Numbered from the stretch's first letter, positions 34,936-48,559 are shown. The stretch: DNA of 64,000 nucleotides from Stratiolaelaps scimitus (GCA_019614645.1 JABWDB010000002.1:28447501-28511500), one strand, 5' to 3'. The notes: generated from the letters alone by a model not told the origin. A program made the numbers and translations.

Positions 34936-36021
34936 TTGTGTTGAGCATTCAAGCAGTACTGTAGTCACGGGACGCGCTTCGAGCCTTACTGATGCAGAGA
35001 AAGCAGTTATTACCGCTTTACACAGAGCAGGAAAGACCCAGAGTGCAATTGCCAGAGAAATTGGCATAAATCGTCACGTAGTGCAAAATTATTGACGCAG
35101 TCCATCGAAATATGGTACTAATAAGTCTAAAGGACGTCCACGAAAGAACAGGCAGCGACCTGTCATGCATATCTGTAGATTGGCCTCGAATTCGACCATA
35201 AGTTGTGAAGCAATCAGGTAAGGGTTAACCCTTCAGGTTCATAGATCAACAGTTTTAAATACAATTAAGCGTTATCCGCATATCATACGGGCGCAAATGA
35301 GAACAACACCTCGTCTTCAACAACGCCATATGATTGCCCAACTAAACTTCGCCCGCAACATTATGGACGTGACTGGACATTGATGAATATTGGGGCAACG
35401 TTTTTTTTAAAAGTGTCCTGAGGGTGTAAATCTATCTAAAAGGTACTATGTTGTTCCAAATCGTCTCCAGTGACGAGAAGAAGTTAAATTTGGATGGGCT
35501 AGATAAATTTAACGGTTACTGGCATGATGTACGTAGAGAGTCGCAGTACTTCTCGAAGCACATGTTCGGCGGAGAGTGCTTTATGGGTTGGGAAGCTTTG
35601 CAAACTTGGATTCACTTTCATCTCATCTCAAATGAATAGCGAGGACTATCAGCAGATGTTGACCAACAACCTACTACCATTTAGTAGCAGATTTCACCTA
35701 CTTCCAATTGTTTTCTAACAAGATAACGCTTCAATTCACGTCAGCGCTAGTACACATGCGCGGTTAAGACGGCATGACATTGGTACCCTAGAGTGGCCAG
35801 CATGTTCTTCTTAGCTCAACCCGATGGAGAACCTCTAGGGCATTCTTATCCGAAGAGTATACGCGTCGAATCGACAGTATACATCCGTGGAAACACTAAA
35901 AAAGGCGTTGTTGGAGGCCTGGGGAGATGTCAGCAACCGGATCCTGCTCAATTTCGTTGATAGTATGCCAAATCGAGTCTTTGACGTTATAATTAGCAAG
36001 GGTGAGTCCACACGGTACTGA
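34936..36021 (+). pseudogene. Tc1/Tc3-like transposase pseudogene
   Basis: The N-terminal helix-turn-helix reads SLTDAEKAVITALHRAG, then SAIAREIGINRHVVQNY, followed by a stop at 35093-35095. The linker SKGRPRK resembles an AT-hook (GRPR) motif. After further stops, the catalytic domain appears: SSDEKKLNLDG (first Asp near 35472), GYWHDVRRESQYFSKHMFGG, MNSEDYQ, QDNASIHVS (second Asp at 35722) and LNPMENL (Glu at 35827). The second Asp and the Glu are separated by 34 residues, the DD34E pattern. The C-terminus, SMPNRVFDVI...STRY then TGA at 36019-36021, is intact. No start Met is visible. Stops at about 35220, 35381, 35813 and 35833, plus a frame change between the two Asp codons, make it non-functional. 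Confidence 0.92.
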
Positions 36022-36042
36022 TTAGCACAAGAAAACAAGAAC

Positions 36043-36273
36043 TAATTCAGCGAAAACACTCGATAACTGAGGGTGTGTCTATCATTTTTGACCACCGAAA
36101 TATGACACATTTTGTTGTAGCAGGCTGCATGCGATGTTGTATGCGCTGTTCTTTGTGGTAAATATGTTATTTGACACGTACATTAATCTGACACAGAAGA
36201 AATGCCTCAAATGTGTATTCTTTGTAACGATTGTTGAAATATAGGGGGTGGGCTATGTTTATTCACACCACTG
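36043..36273 (-). repeat. Right terminal inverted repeat (231 bp) of Tc1 element
   Basis: Reverse complement of the left repeat with no mismatch seen. It is followed directly by the TA target duplication. It begins 21 bases beyond the transposase stop codon. Confidence 0.97.
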
Positions 36274-36275
36274 TA

Positions 36276-39200
36276 GAGATGTCCGATACACCATTGGAAA
36301 TCTCTCAACGAGTGCCCTTCGAGTTAATCTGATTAGTAAGTCCTAAGATTTATTAAAATTTTATAAAAACAGAAGCCAATTGATGCATTGCTGTCAAGAG
36401 GAAAGCTTGAAGCTTCTCACCATAGAAATGGCTTCTCATATCCGGTTATCGGTGTCACCGATTTTGAGCACTTCCTTAAGCAATATTTTCGTTGTCGAGT
36501 GATGACGAAATAATGATTTTCAATAATGAAGGCCAACTCTGTCAAACGGTTGTTTTGCATTTGAGAGGAAAATTAAGGTATTGATAGGCCTGACAAAGGG
36601 AAGGATTCCACATAAAGGACCAGTTGCCCCTTACGGCTTTTTATTTACTAATAAAATGAGCAAAGTGCCCGATTTGCTGAAATATACTTGAATATTATTT
36701 ATATATATATACATATATATATATTCTATGGTTTTCATATATTCAAACGTTGTGTGACATTAACAATGATTACTACTGGATATCGTGGGGGTATGAAAAC
36801 TATTCATTTAAATCTGATACATATTTGAATGTTCAACCGTTCTAATCGAAACAAAAAGAATTCTGAGCATACCCGGCGAGCTCTTTCTGTTACTGCTGCC
36901 AATGGTGGCGTAAAAAGGTATTGAATATCTTCGCCCGCCATTGGCCTTATATTTTTTTAGTCATTAGTAAAGTTTACCCTTTCTAATACCGGTAGTATTA
37001 GGTATAAACGCGTCTTTAAGTTTGAAATTTTTCTTTAATTTTACCTTGATTGGTCTTAGATTAATCACTCTCAAAATCTAGTCCACGTGGGATGTGGGAA
37101 GAGCGTCTCTATGCTTGCAAGTGAGCATAATTGAAAAGTCTACTGCCAAGTGACTATAAGTTTTTCGAAGCATTGCTATCCAGCCAGTAGTCCCGTTTTT
37201 CGCAAAGCTACCCCTGAACGCTCTCGTCGTCTTCGTCTTCTTCTCCTCCTTTTCCTTGTCGGTTGTCTTCACTCGAATACAGTCGCAGAAAGCGGCGACA
37301 GCGACACTCGTTCACCCTCTGCTCGGTGGACCCTTTGTTTGCACCACTGTCACTCCAAGGCCTCTTTCGTTCGTTCCGTTTCGCTCGCCTCTATTCGTCC
37401 AACTCAACTACTACTACTGCTCCTGCTGCTGCTGATGGTGGTGCCACCGCCGCCGTCTTCATTCCTTGCCACTGTGGCGCAAATACGTCCCGTTCGATCA
37501 TTCGGACACCAGGTTATAGGTATCTTTGCATGTATGAAACGCTTTCCTAATAATTTCTTGTTTTGTATGAGGAACGACGGTATTGTACTCTTTTGTTGTC
37601 TGACAACAACCCAAAATTTAGTTTGACTCGTTAAATGTTCTAGATACTTATCGTATCTTGTTGTCGCCCAGGACTGCGTACAGATCGTGGCTTTGATGCT
37701 TAGGATTAGCGTCCGTGTTACCTTTAACACAACCTAACTCACTATTCAGCCAACTACACTGATACATTAATGCCACTTGTCAATCGACATTTCATAGTTG
37801 TGTTCCTTCGCTCAATGAATGGCCGAGATTTTCTTACTCTCTATTGTATCAAGAGCCTACAATCGTCAACTCCGAACGAGGTTGTTGTCAACAGATAGTA
37901 GTTGAGCCGAACGTTGAGGTGCAGAGTTGAGAAGGGTCGACTCGCGCCTTTTTACACTCAGTCACTTACTTACTTACTTGCCTTTCCATGCCCTCCTTAC
38001 CCTCTCTCGCTTTCATGTCTTTTACCGTTTATCTGTCTGTCTCTCATCTCCAATAGCCCTTATGTGGTACTGACGACGACCACACATGGTAGGTTCGAAC
38101 TGGTGTCTCGTCTGTTGCTTCTGCTTTGCTACTGCCGTTCGTCTTCTCTCAACAGTAGCGAAAGAATTGAGGAAGGGAGAGAGGAGCATTGCGCTCACCA
38201 GTCAACTTCAATACCTCAATTCAGCCATCACCACAGCCGTCACTGCTACCGCCAACCATCATGGCTGCTAAACCCCCCACACCGCTGACATTGGTATCAC
38301 GAACCCTCCGCCCTCTGCGTCCGCAATGTCTTTCTCGTATTTCTTACCTTCTATCATTCCTGAGAGGAGAGGGATGAGACGAGGGATCCTAGCCTTCTCG
38401 TTGGCCTCCCAGTCACTAGCCCCATTGTCCCCACTTTGCGTCTTCTCTTCCTCTTTCGATGTCGCTCACTGTAGTCATGTGTCTCTGTTCTCACTTTTCT
38501 CATTTTGCGACGAGCCAACATCAGAAGCCATAGTATGATAATAGGAGATCCCCCAGTGGCTGCGGTGGCCACTGGTGCTACTGCCACCACAAGCAATTGT
38601 CTTCTCGTTCGCGAGCGTACTCTCCCTTTTTTTCCTAGCTCCCGACCTCACCCTTAGTTTCAAAATGTATCAATCGCAGAACCATTGTACTCCACTGACC
38701 GCCAGACGGCGGTCCCATCGTCATCGTTTGGCCGCGGGGTGTGACACTGCACAGTATCTACACAGGCACTGGGGGTGCTGTGTCGTGATGGAATGGAGAG
38801 AGTCAGTGGCTCTATAGTAAATAGAAAGCCAGATCGTTTTGATTCACTCAGCACACTACTTACCGTTCGGATCTAACTTTCACCAGTACTCCCATAGGGG
38901 ATACTACTGGTAGGAGCAACGGTAGCAAGATTGCCGCTGAACACTGGACAACAACGGTGCGGTGAACCACAATAACGGAGAGGATAGGGGAGCTCCGACG
39001 AACTAGTTTCTGCGTTGGGTGTGAGATTCTCACATAGTGGCCACATCTTGAATGGATAAACAAATGAGAAATTAATGGCGACTGCTATGCCACTATCCTG
39101 TTGTAGATGAAGAACATATCTGTATTCGGGTGGAGAGCGTGATTGTCTTTTACCCAATATTTTTAGGTATATTCAATATATTTCTCAATATTTATGAAAA

Positions 39201-42200
39201 CAAACTAGCTAACGATAAAATATATGGTAGCTCTGGAATCTATTACGCGTGTTATGAAGTGATCGCGATTCGGCTAGTGTCTATTATGAGCCTCACTACT
39301 ACTCATCTAACAAACATTATATGGCACAGTCGCCATAGGCCTATAAGCGAATGGATATATTAAATGGCATTCTTCAAGCCTCGTCCAATCTACCTGATCA
39401 AGTTTTGCTACCGCTCTCTTCACCTAATCTGCACTACGTGTACATAGCACCTAGGTCGTGTATGATGGTGTAGTTCTAGTATTCATCGAGGTGAGCAAAA
39501 TACATGCACACACAAAAAGGCTATCTATTAAAAGGAAAATGTCTCCACTCGGTTTCCCACCAATTGTCAACAAAGGCACACTTTTCTACTTAGCTTTCGT
39601 TTAATTCTCTCAAATAGCTCAATTCAGCTTCTGTCGAAGTCACGTTTTGCGTACGCATACTAATAATAATAATAATAACTAGAGTCGAGAAGGAGAGTTG
39701 TCCACATATAGCGTTCATTACAAGTTGATGAAACGCCGAGGATTATGAGTCGTGCAAGAGGCGAGTAGCGCGCACTTTGTATCATGTGACTTCCCTACGC
39801 CAGGGATATGTGAATTACCCTAACGTTGGCTTGACTGGCTCGTGTCCTCGGCAATTTAAAGCCGCATCTTTTATTCCCACCCTACGAATTAGCTATTGCA
39901 GTGATCAGCTTGCTTGTGATGTGTTGGAATCGAGCCTTCTGTTCTACTAAATCGTAGGAAAGCCGGACCTGGATTGAGACAGGCCGGCAACCCGTCGCGG
40001 GGAAGGAGGCAGGGTGGGAGGTTGAGGAAGAGAAGCGGAGAAAGGTGACAAAATCTCGGGCGTGTGCCTCTTCATGTTCACTCTAGATGAGGTGAACCAA
40101 CCGATTTCGTAGGGGATACATCGAACTGTGGCTTATGCTAACGCTTCCTCTTTTGAAGTTTATTTGTAACCGGTTCGAATCATACACGAAAATGCTGATT
40201 TTTTTAAATACTATATGTACGAAGAAAGTTGGCTAATAGGTGCTCTGTTTATAAATTCAATTAATAATCGCTATATTAGTACATATGTCAGCTGGCGCTG
40301 TCGATGGCGTACCTATCGTGAGCGATCAATTGATTCATACCGGTTGTCATTTCACCGTCGGTGTACGAAGAATAGAATTACTATTTCAGAAGTAGGGAAA
40401 TCCTATCTGTTTTAGAACATGCTTATAGTAATTAAGTTAGTCTGAAAAGAATGAGGTCAATTATGTGACCTCAAGTTTAGGTCAAATTTGGTTATTTGTT
40501 ATTTGGATCAAATATAATGTACGTAATAATTCAAGCTAGAGTTAAATTATTTGAACTATTTTTGGAAAAGTTGTAGCTTTAATTTTTGACTTTTCTTTGA
40601 CATATGCACCGCTTAAGTGCCACAGCACCCCCATACGATTTTCCATTCTGACCGATTCATGGATTCGCATCTTTATCTGTTAGTTCTGGAAGTATGTAGT
40701 ATGCTTGTGAATAGAGTCATGGTAGTTTTCAAGACTTCATGGTCATAGTCTTCGTATGGCGGCACCACCGTTGCCTAAATCCTAATGAATTACCCCACCT
40801 CATCCAAGAGAACACGCTTAGCCGATTTGTGGGTCGTGTGTCCAGACAACAAGCTTTATGATCCGAGTGAGAACAGGACTTTTGTACCCTGACTCAACGC
40901 TACCATCTCTCAGCGCAATTTGAGAAAGTGACGCGATTCCTACGATTTTTGAGGAAATTATTATATTTTTACTACCGTTAAGCCGTTGTTAGCCTACGTC
41001 ATGAGTTTATATAGGTACAGTGGATATCTTGAGAGATTATCGTGCATATCAATAAAAGGTCATCATACACCTACTTGTCACAATAAGATAACTGATATCT
41101 TCGACAGACGGAACCAGAGATTGCTTTTTTGCAGAGAGAGGTAGCCTAGCTTCGCCGCACCCTGCCACTGGCCGGGCTCCCTTAAATATCATATATATAA
41201 AATATTACTGGTTTCACTATTTTTCCTTTTATGAAGTACCTTCTGTAAAATTGAAAACCTTTTTGTCAGAGCTCGCATTTTAGATATTTATTTTATGCAC
41301 TAAATTATAGATCTAGGACCAACAAGCAACGAATACTCTGAAAATTAGTGTGTCTTCTCTGGCTTTTCATCCGTCGATTAAATATGTCGAACAGATTACC
41401 TCGTTAAGAATCAATTGATTTCACCAATACTATTAATATATTACGCAAGACAGAGCAGCACCGTCAACCTAGCACCCAATTGCAGGAGCGACGATTCGTG
41501 TGATCTTCAGCCGAAATTCATTTTTTGTATTTCAATCTTTTGTTCCCTGGTGTATCTACCTTGAATTTGGAGTGGTGGCAGACTGAATCGTATGAGTGAA
41601 CGGTCCACGACAAGAGCACGATCGGCTCACTTTCCTATCCCGGTAAATGAGGGATTTGGTCGAGAAGGAGGTCGCGGGGAAGAACTAGATCATGTGGTTC
41701 TTTCGTTTCTTTATAAAACACAAAACGCCACAAGAGGTTGGTCGTTGCGTTTCGGGGACACCCACAAGCACGCACATAACCGCACCAAGAAGTGGGCTTT
41801 TCATAGCAAGCAATTCTATGGGATAAGTGCGGATTGTTCGCCAAAATTATAAAGGTCCCAAAGAAAGACCCAGGTATGGCGGAAGAGGGGAAAGAGCGAT
41901 AGAGTTCGCAAAAGAAAGAAGAGTGGACGTCGTCGCCGCCGCTGCCGACGACGTCGTCGTTGTCTTCGTTTTCTTACAGAAGTATCACACTCTGTTCAGA
42001 GGTGGTGGTTCTCGTTTTTTTCCGTCTCTAGCGCTATCCGGAGGTGGCCTGCCGTCAGGATGAAGAGAGAGGGCGAATAGCCGCATCATAGATTAGACCC
42101 AAATTTCCTGATACACCATGAAACTAGCGCAGCGAGCCTGTACGTTGGTTTATCAAGGTTTTATCTACACATCTGCAGACAAAATGGTCGGTTTCGGTGT

Positions 42201-43731
42201 TTTTAAAAAGTATACGACAATTTGGATTTGTTGGTAATTCCACGGGGGTTCAATGGGGACAATGCGAAAAGGGCGGAAGGGAACGCGGTAAGAGCGGAGG
42301 TAACTGGGAGCTATTGTATTGTAGTATTCGACAGTTCTCGAGGACGCGAGAGCCCCCTAGTCCATTGCTGCTGCCGGAGCCGCCGCGGCCCGAGGGCGCC
42401 TTAAAGGCGACGCGGGCAGACCATAAGGGGCGTCATGGGGACAAGTTCTTTTGTGAAATGCTTCTGAACGCCACAGCCCCGTCGAAGTCTCCTTCCTACA
42501 TTTCCAACCGCCGCTCAACGATTCTCCACAATTCTCACAATACCTTCAACCGCGGCGCCGCGGTCGGGGTCTTCCGAACCGCCACAGGTCTCCGACGACG
42601 ACTACTCCTTTCTCTCTCTCTCTCTCTCCCTCTCTCTCTCACATAGACATTCTCTTCCCCTATTCCCTTCTATCCTTCTCTCTCACTGCTTCGTTACTCT
42701 CTTGCAGCTCTCACAGTTCTCCCGATTCTGGCGGCGGCACCAAGATCTGCACCCACTGCTGCTTCTCGACATTTCTTTTCACCACTAAATTTCGCGCACC
42801 ACGTTGGCCCTCATAAACCCGCTCAGGTTTCTCTCTCACGCCCTCGTGGTCCCACACTTTGAAGAGCGGCGGATCACAGCGGCTGCCCATAACAGTAACT
42901 CTGCTGCTACTGCGGGACTGCTAGGAAGTGTGTTTGTGTGGGAATAATACTCCAATCTGTTAAGTGGGTAAGCCTTTGTATATCTTCCCGCTGCTGCTTG
43001 AGCGACTACGGCCTCCGCTACTGGCGCCGTCACCGCCACCGCGCTATTCTTTGTAACCTGGCATCTCCGCACTGGCGACGCAGAAAGAACCTTGGGGGTC
43101 GTCTGAGGGACCGTTTGACGGAAACGTTTCCTCGTTCTCTTCAACGGCGGCGAGGGGGGCGGAATTCGAGGTGAGCTGGCGCACGCTGGGCCGAGAGCAC
43201 GAACAAACGAATGGCGGTTTGTTTACAGTCGTTTTTGTTGGAGATTCGCTTCTGCCAAAGAGCACCCAGCTGAGTCGATAGGTTTACGAAAGAAAAAGAA
43301 AATTGACAACAGTCGTCAAAGACCGGATAAGGGCATAGAAGATGCCTTGATTCTTTGGCCTTGTTATCTTAAACAATTGTGCTATATAGGGATCACAATA
43401 TAAGGACCTGGCAAAATTACTACATATCATAGATACCACTTCGCCAAGTATTGTCACGCAAAATGAACAAGTCACTTTTTCTTGTTGTTATTATTTCTCG
43501 GTTAGGATATTCTGAAATCTACGTAATTGTGAAGGTCTTAGACGGAAGATAAACGATGGTACTCATACCAACATTATACATAAAGGCAGCTATACGTATG
43601 AAACAGCCCTGAATTTCTCATGCAATTAGAGTCTGCATCTTAGAGATCACGTTGAAAGGACGATAATATTCTACACCAAGACAGCCACTAACTAAGAAGC
43701 ATTCCCACAGTAGACTAATATACACATATGG

Positions 43732-43771
<40 letters not shown>

Positions 43772-46602
43772 TATTTAGTTACACGTTATGATGCAGTGAA
43801 TAATCTTCGAGGTAATCTACTGACCATAGTTGCGTGACAACACCGCTAGCGCGGTCTATCACAAAGCCAAGAGGAACGCCTGTTACTATAACAACAACGA
43901 CAACACATTTCCTTCTGACGACCCGCCCACGGTGGTGGTATTGGTGGTGATGGAATGGCAGCAGTTGCAGAAGGAAGGTAGTCAGCCACTCCGGTCAACA
44001 AGGCCAAGACGAGAGCAGTAGCAACGAAATCAGTACAAAGGGTCATTATTCAATGCAACAACCTATGCTGACTGACCCAGAACCTTATCCACAAGCATCT
44101 GCTGGGTTCGTTGTGTCCGCTTTGGTCAGTTATTTAGCTTTCTCAAATAAGGTGCGTTACCGCGTGGTATGACAGTAGACTTTAGCTACATGGTCGTTGT
44201 CACAAGAAGAAGAAGGCTTCGTTAGCTGCTGTGGCGACTGGCGACGGCATATCGAGTTATTATAACAGCATGGTCTGCTTTACTTTTGGAGGCCCGTGCT
44301 CTCGGCGGGTGATCCGTAATGACCCCCGGCTAGTAACAATGACTGAGAAGAGAGTCCTTCCCTCACTCTGGTTGGCGAAGCCCACTGGCATCCACTTCTC
44401 TTTGACCCACGCGTTTCCAATTGCTATAGATAAGACCAATAGGTAAGCCCAACGTCGTAATGTTGTCCCACAATGCCTCGCACAAACGAAACATGTCCAC
44501 TATAAAGTGAATATGGAAATATATATGGCGGGAGGGAGACATAGTAGTTTGCTACAACTGATGTATATGGGTTTGATAGCTGGGATCGTTACAACCTATA
44601 TAGACAGATCGAGTGTATAGCGGGCATCAAATAGCGAGTTGTTGCTGAAACGATCCGATAGAGGGCAACCAATACATGAGCTCTAGGCAATATTTGCTGG
44701 CGGAAGTCCTACCCTGGAATATGCATGGCACCTCTCATTCGTCGTCCTGTGTGAGAACCGGAGATTGGGCTGGGCCAAGAGGAGGGGGAGAAGGATGCTT
44801 CCAACTGGCTGAGTGGCGCAACGGTTTGGGATCGGCCGAATGAACACCTTAGCGACGGTGGCGGCAGAGGCGGCGGCCAAGCGCGAAGGCACCCGAAATT
44901 GATCTTCAGCGAAGACGAAGAATACAGACGACCGGCGAGAAAGAACATGTGTGCGTCGTATAATATATGGCTGGATGGATGGATGGCAAAGTGCCGCTAC
45001 TTGTAAGAACTGTACGCCTGTAGAAGTCGAGCGAAGCGCTCAAACAGCTTCTTTCAAGACTTGCGTGGCATAGATACTATGGCACCACCGCGTGCAATAG
45101 GTCACCACCTACATGTCGTTGTTCAAGTCGACAGGACTCTACGATGGCCTGAATGCTGAAGTCTTGAATAGGATCGAGTACATGCAGGAATTGGAAAAAC
45201 GACGTATGAATGGGGGTCTGGGCGCAAAATAAACACGCAGCATCTGTCTGTTCCTCACTCGCACAGGCGGTCGCTCTGTAGGGTTGAAAATCGTAGGGAG
45301 GGTGTAAAAAGACCAAAGGCTACAAGGGCGCAACAATAATAATAACAACAACAACAACTAAATAGATTGATTCTAGACCAGCCAATAGTTCTGCTTCTGC
45401 CTGCTCTACTTATTTGCTCTCTTCTGCTATTGCAGTTGACTTGGCAGTGACTGAAAGAAGGCCATACGTGTGCTCTGGTTCAATGCCACCATACGAGTAC
45501 CATTCTGATACTTAGAATCTGTAATCACGGCTTAGGGTACTTTTAATGTGACGATATTTGTTATTACTTTCCTATATATAATATGTACGTATGGGCCAAT
45601 AATCTCGATCAACTTAACGACAATTGACTTCTGTAAAAACGACATGTCTGAGACAAGTAAGGGTGTTTAGAACGATGTTAAAATCTCAAATACTCAAATG
45701 TAAACTGACAAATAGTGAGTTCATTTCTAAAATGTATGATCACCATATTTAGTATGCTGCAATGTAGACGATTAGGAGCCGCAGCGGTGTGTATTACTTG
45801 GTCAGATACTCATATTAGTTATTATTCATTCATATTAATTCTGATACGCAATAAGTCCCAAGATCGAACGCGTACGGTCTGACAGTGACAATACACGGTA
45901 TAATAACATATAGGTATCGTACGCATACCACATTTATGTGGTTTCGATGTAGTTTTAATATGTAGTTTCGATAAAGTCTAAGAGTATCTGCTTGAAAATA
46001 CCCGATGACAATAAGCTGAAATCTTGACAGATACTCCCATCTGCTTTCGGGAGCGTACTTCCGATAGTTGATCTTGTGTTGGTTTTCCTTCCCTTAGATA
46101 AAAGACATAGATTGTAGATGGCCTATAGATGGGTGGAGGACGAAAGGTGGCCGGGTGGCGGTCGCAAATATGAGCCTTCGTCTGGCGTCCACACAAACAG
46201 TAGCAACAACAGTAGCACCAGCGCCTACAACACGGGGGACGGGGGTCTCACTGACTGCAGAGGACTACCGCTTGATGAGCTGAAGGGTTATTGGGTCTAA
46301 GCAGTACCAGCCTAAAGGAGGACAGGGTAAGAGGACACCACCTTCACATAGACACACATAAACAATCCTGCCACCGCCTGAAGATGTTTTCCTTTCCGCT
46401 GTCTGTCAGCCTTCAGCCTTCCATCACGAGTGCAACACCAACAGCGGCAACGGCGATCACATCGGTTGCAGCTGCAGCCGCGGCCGGCTGGCTTACTCTG
46501 GGAACGAACAACGACGACAATCAAAATATTATATCAAAATATAGTAAGAGGTGGAATGTATTTATTGTAGTCTATATAATTAATTAATTAATCATTCATC
46601 CA
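36276..46602. other. Long stretch without a supportable gene
   Basis: Moderately GC-rich patches at about 37,150-39,010, 41,590-43,270 and 43,820-45,360 alternate with AT-rich DNA. Frames in the patches are short, overlap on both strands and are dominated by simple-sequence biases (Ser, Arg, Leu, Pro runs). No domain is recognised. Microsatellites include interrupted (AT)n near 36701-36724, (TAA)n near 39660-39678, (TC)n at 42610-42640 and (AT)16 at 43735-43766. Untranslated exons or long non-coding RNAs could be hidden here. Confidence 0.4.
43735..43766. repeat. (AT)16 microsatellite
   Basis: Uninterrupted alternating A/T over 32 bases, the longest simple TA repeat in the window. Confidence 0.95.
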
Positions 46603-47030
46603 TAGGTTGATGCATAAGTCAGAAGATGAAAGTCGAAGAAAATTCAAACGCAAAATATTTACTAAAAAGCGATTTTAATAAACTAAATATATTCACTGTG
46701 TTCAATGACATTCTGCCATCTCTACGTGAACCTCACCATCCCATTTTCGAAGAAGTCCTCGGAGCTATGGGCAAATAAATTATGTAAGGTGTTGTTGAGT
46801 ACATGTTTAAGGAACTGAAGGTTTGATTATTCAACATGTTCTGTAGTGTCCGGAACAAGTGATAATCTGAAGGTAAAAGGTCCGGTCTAGACAGTGACTA
46901 GATACACCAAAACATCCCACCAAAGCGGCAATCATTTTTACCGGGTCACCAAAGAAATGTATGGTCTAGCGTCGTCCGCACGTTCACTTACGGCACTCTC
47001 TCCTTATACGTCACATATCTTTCTCTGAGT
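46603..47030 (-). mobile_element. Dead mariner-like transposon, transposase C-terminal part
   Basis: The right end carries TAGGTTGATGCATAAGTC (46603-46620 on the plus strand), which resembles the mariner terminal repeat pattern AGGTTG...CATAAGT. Reading inward on the minus strand gives transposase remains: ADDARPYISLVTR (compare the family's HDNARPH box with its second catalytic Asp), WDVL, then LNNTLHNLFAHSSEDFFENGM, RWQNVIEHSEYI, typical of the mariner C-terminus. Stops interrupt every part and the 5' half was not found. In life the enzyme cuts and pastes the element at TA sites; this copy cannot. Confidence 0.75.
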
Positions 47031-47260
47031 TTGCGACGCGTTTTTGTCTTTTTGGAAATAAAAAAGCGAAATACATTGAAAAAATACGTTTTTTTCTTGT
47101 ATGTTCAAAATACAATTTAGCCTCGTACATATCTCGGACCTCGGTTGATATGTTCTTACGTGATCTTAAATATCACCACAGATGTCAGCTTTCATTTGAT
47201 ATAAGACAACTTTTTTGCGCGAGCGGAAAGACTATCGAGAACGGCCGGCCACTGACACAC

Positions 47261-47282
47261 ATATATATATATATATATATAT
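47261..47282. repeat. (AT)11 microsatellite
   Basis: Twenty-two bases of alternating A/T lying between the mariner remnant and the RLE-LINE tail. It may have grown from an element end. Confidence 0.9.
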
Positions 47283-47319
47283 AATTGAAACATACAATAA
47301 TTAGGAATTATTTCTAGGG

Positions 47320-47462
47320 ATTATTGGGGGAGGGATTAGCTGGGACCAGGGATGAGGCCGACACTGTCCCGAGGAAGGCGATGGCATTGCCTCTCTGCAC
47401 AACGAGGGACAGGCGTTGCAGAAGGAAAGATCCTGCGCGCTTGTCCACGGCCATATATATAA
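47320..47462 (-). mobile_element. RLE-type LINE remnant, copy 3 (C-terminal tip)
   Basis: The minus strand encodes FLLQRLSLVVQRGNAIAFLGT, which matches the conserved C-terminal tip of the RLE-LINE protein family (pattern FLxQRLSxxxQRGNxxxxLGT). Copies 1 and 2 keep diverged versions at their ends: LMQRFSLDI near 11,520 and a LMQRFPLDI-like run near 56,030. Only this last part is present, so the insertion is severely truncated or has been cut by neighbouring events. It lies next to an (AT)11 repeat and a mariner. Confidence 0.65.
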
Positions 47463-48559
47463 CTGATGCACAAATCCGTCTCCCTCTCTCTTTATACATA
47501 CTATAAGTTAGAGGACGTGCTACACATAGATTCATTGTTTGACCCAAATATTATAGTTGCCAAAATGAAGAGGGAAGATAAAATTCCTTTGCACAAATTG
47601 GACGGATATCACCACCCGCCGGAAACAAACTTGTTCATATTCAGCCAGTTCAACATTTACGCAACGAGACAGCATTTTTTATCAAGTGTGCAAAATATTC
47701 AATAATAAAAATTGAACCAGCAAAAAAGCAATTCTGATGCCAGATAATAAGAGGTACCAATTGAGTTTCGGTAAACAACTCGTAAGCCTTGTTCTCGGCA
47801 CCATGCGATAACGGACATATGTTTATTTATGATCGCTTTTAAAACCCCAATAGTGAGGGGTAAGACCTTACATGGATTTAGTTACTCTACAATATATTAG
47901 GTATTTGATCGAATCAACGACCGAATCCAAACCGTGGTGTTGGCTTTTATGCACCACTAGTCTATTTACCACCGATACTGATGAGTAGAAGGCATCTGCA
48001 TAGTGTGCCGAAGGCAAGATGTTTGTTACCAAGCATTTCTCATTTATTTTCCCAAGAGCCTACTAGCATCACCACCAATGGTGGAAGACCTTAGCTCCGG
48101 TTGAGAGAAGTGGCGGTACCGCAGAGCGCAATTTCCTTGTTTCGTCACGAGTTCGCATAAGGCCATCACCCAACCGGAAGTAAATCATCCACTCACTCAT
48201 ACAACTCCCGACAGCCCGGCAAACACGGGGGCCGCGGCGGGGCGCTGTTGACCCCCCCCCCTGCCGCGTCGGATGCGACAACAAGCCGTCTCGTTTCTAA
48301 CAGAACGCCTATATGATATGAGAATGTGCTCGTATGATTCCCATATTGAGTCCCGTTGGCACCCTTTCAATTTGCCCACGGCTTCTGCCATGTCACTTTT
48401 ATTAAGCCTTGATGAATAATATGATATTATTAAACATCATATTTGTAAAAAGGCTTAGAGAGATGCGTATTTTGAATTGGGTGTTTGCAGAAATTTTAGC
48501 TAGGGCATTAGCCAGAGCTGAAATAGATAAAAAAAACTATCGAATTCTACGACAGTATG
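47463..48559. other. No gene recognised
   Basis: Short frames only. A C9 run occurs at about 48252-48260 in a locally GC-rich patch (48,100-48,290). I see no conserved motif. Confidence 0.45.

Larger units (their letters stand above)
34698..36273 (+). mobile_element. Tc1-type DNA transposon, complete ends, dead transposase
   Basis: The element is 1,576 bp, bounded by TA dinucleotides at 34696-34697 and 36274-36275 (target duplication). It starts CAGTGGTGTGAATAAAC and ends with the exact reverse complement. The terminal inverted repeats are 231 bp and identical over their whole length by base-by-base reading. Between them lies a Tc1/Tc3-like transposase frame broken by several stops and at least one frameshift. 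TA insertion preference, the DD34E spacing and the CAGTG-type end all fit Tc1. It lies 7.7 kb upstream of the Sox start. Confidence 0.95.

Noticed and set aside
37150..37626. 158-codon frame on the plus strand with a Leu-rich stretch
   Set aside because: Leucine runs come from CTC/CTT simple sequence. Overlapping frames exist on both strands and no domain or splice context supports it.
40129..40205. tRNA-Lys-like sequence with a perfect GGTTCGAATC B box and a T7 run
   Set aside because: The T-arm and acceptor stems do not pair. Only the anticodon-like stem folds, so a tRNA gene is not supported and a single B box can occur by chance.
42197..42646. 149-codon frame in a GC-rich patch
   Set aside because: Ends in a (TC)n microsatellite encoding Ser/Leu repeats. 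No family match recognised.
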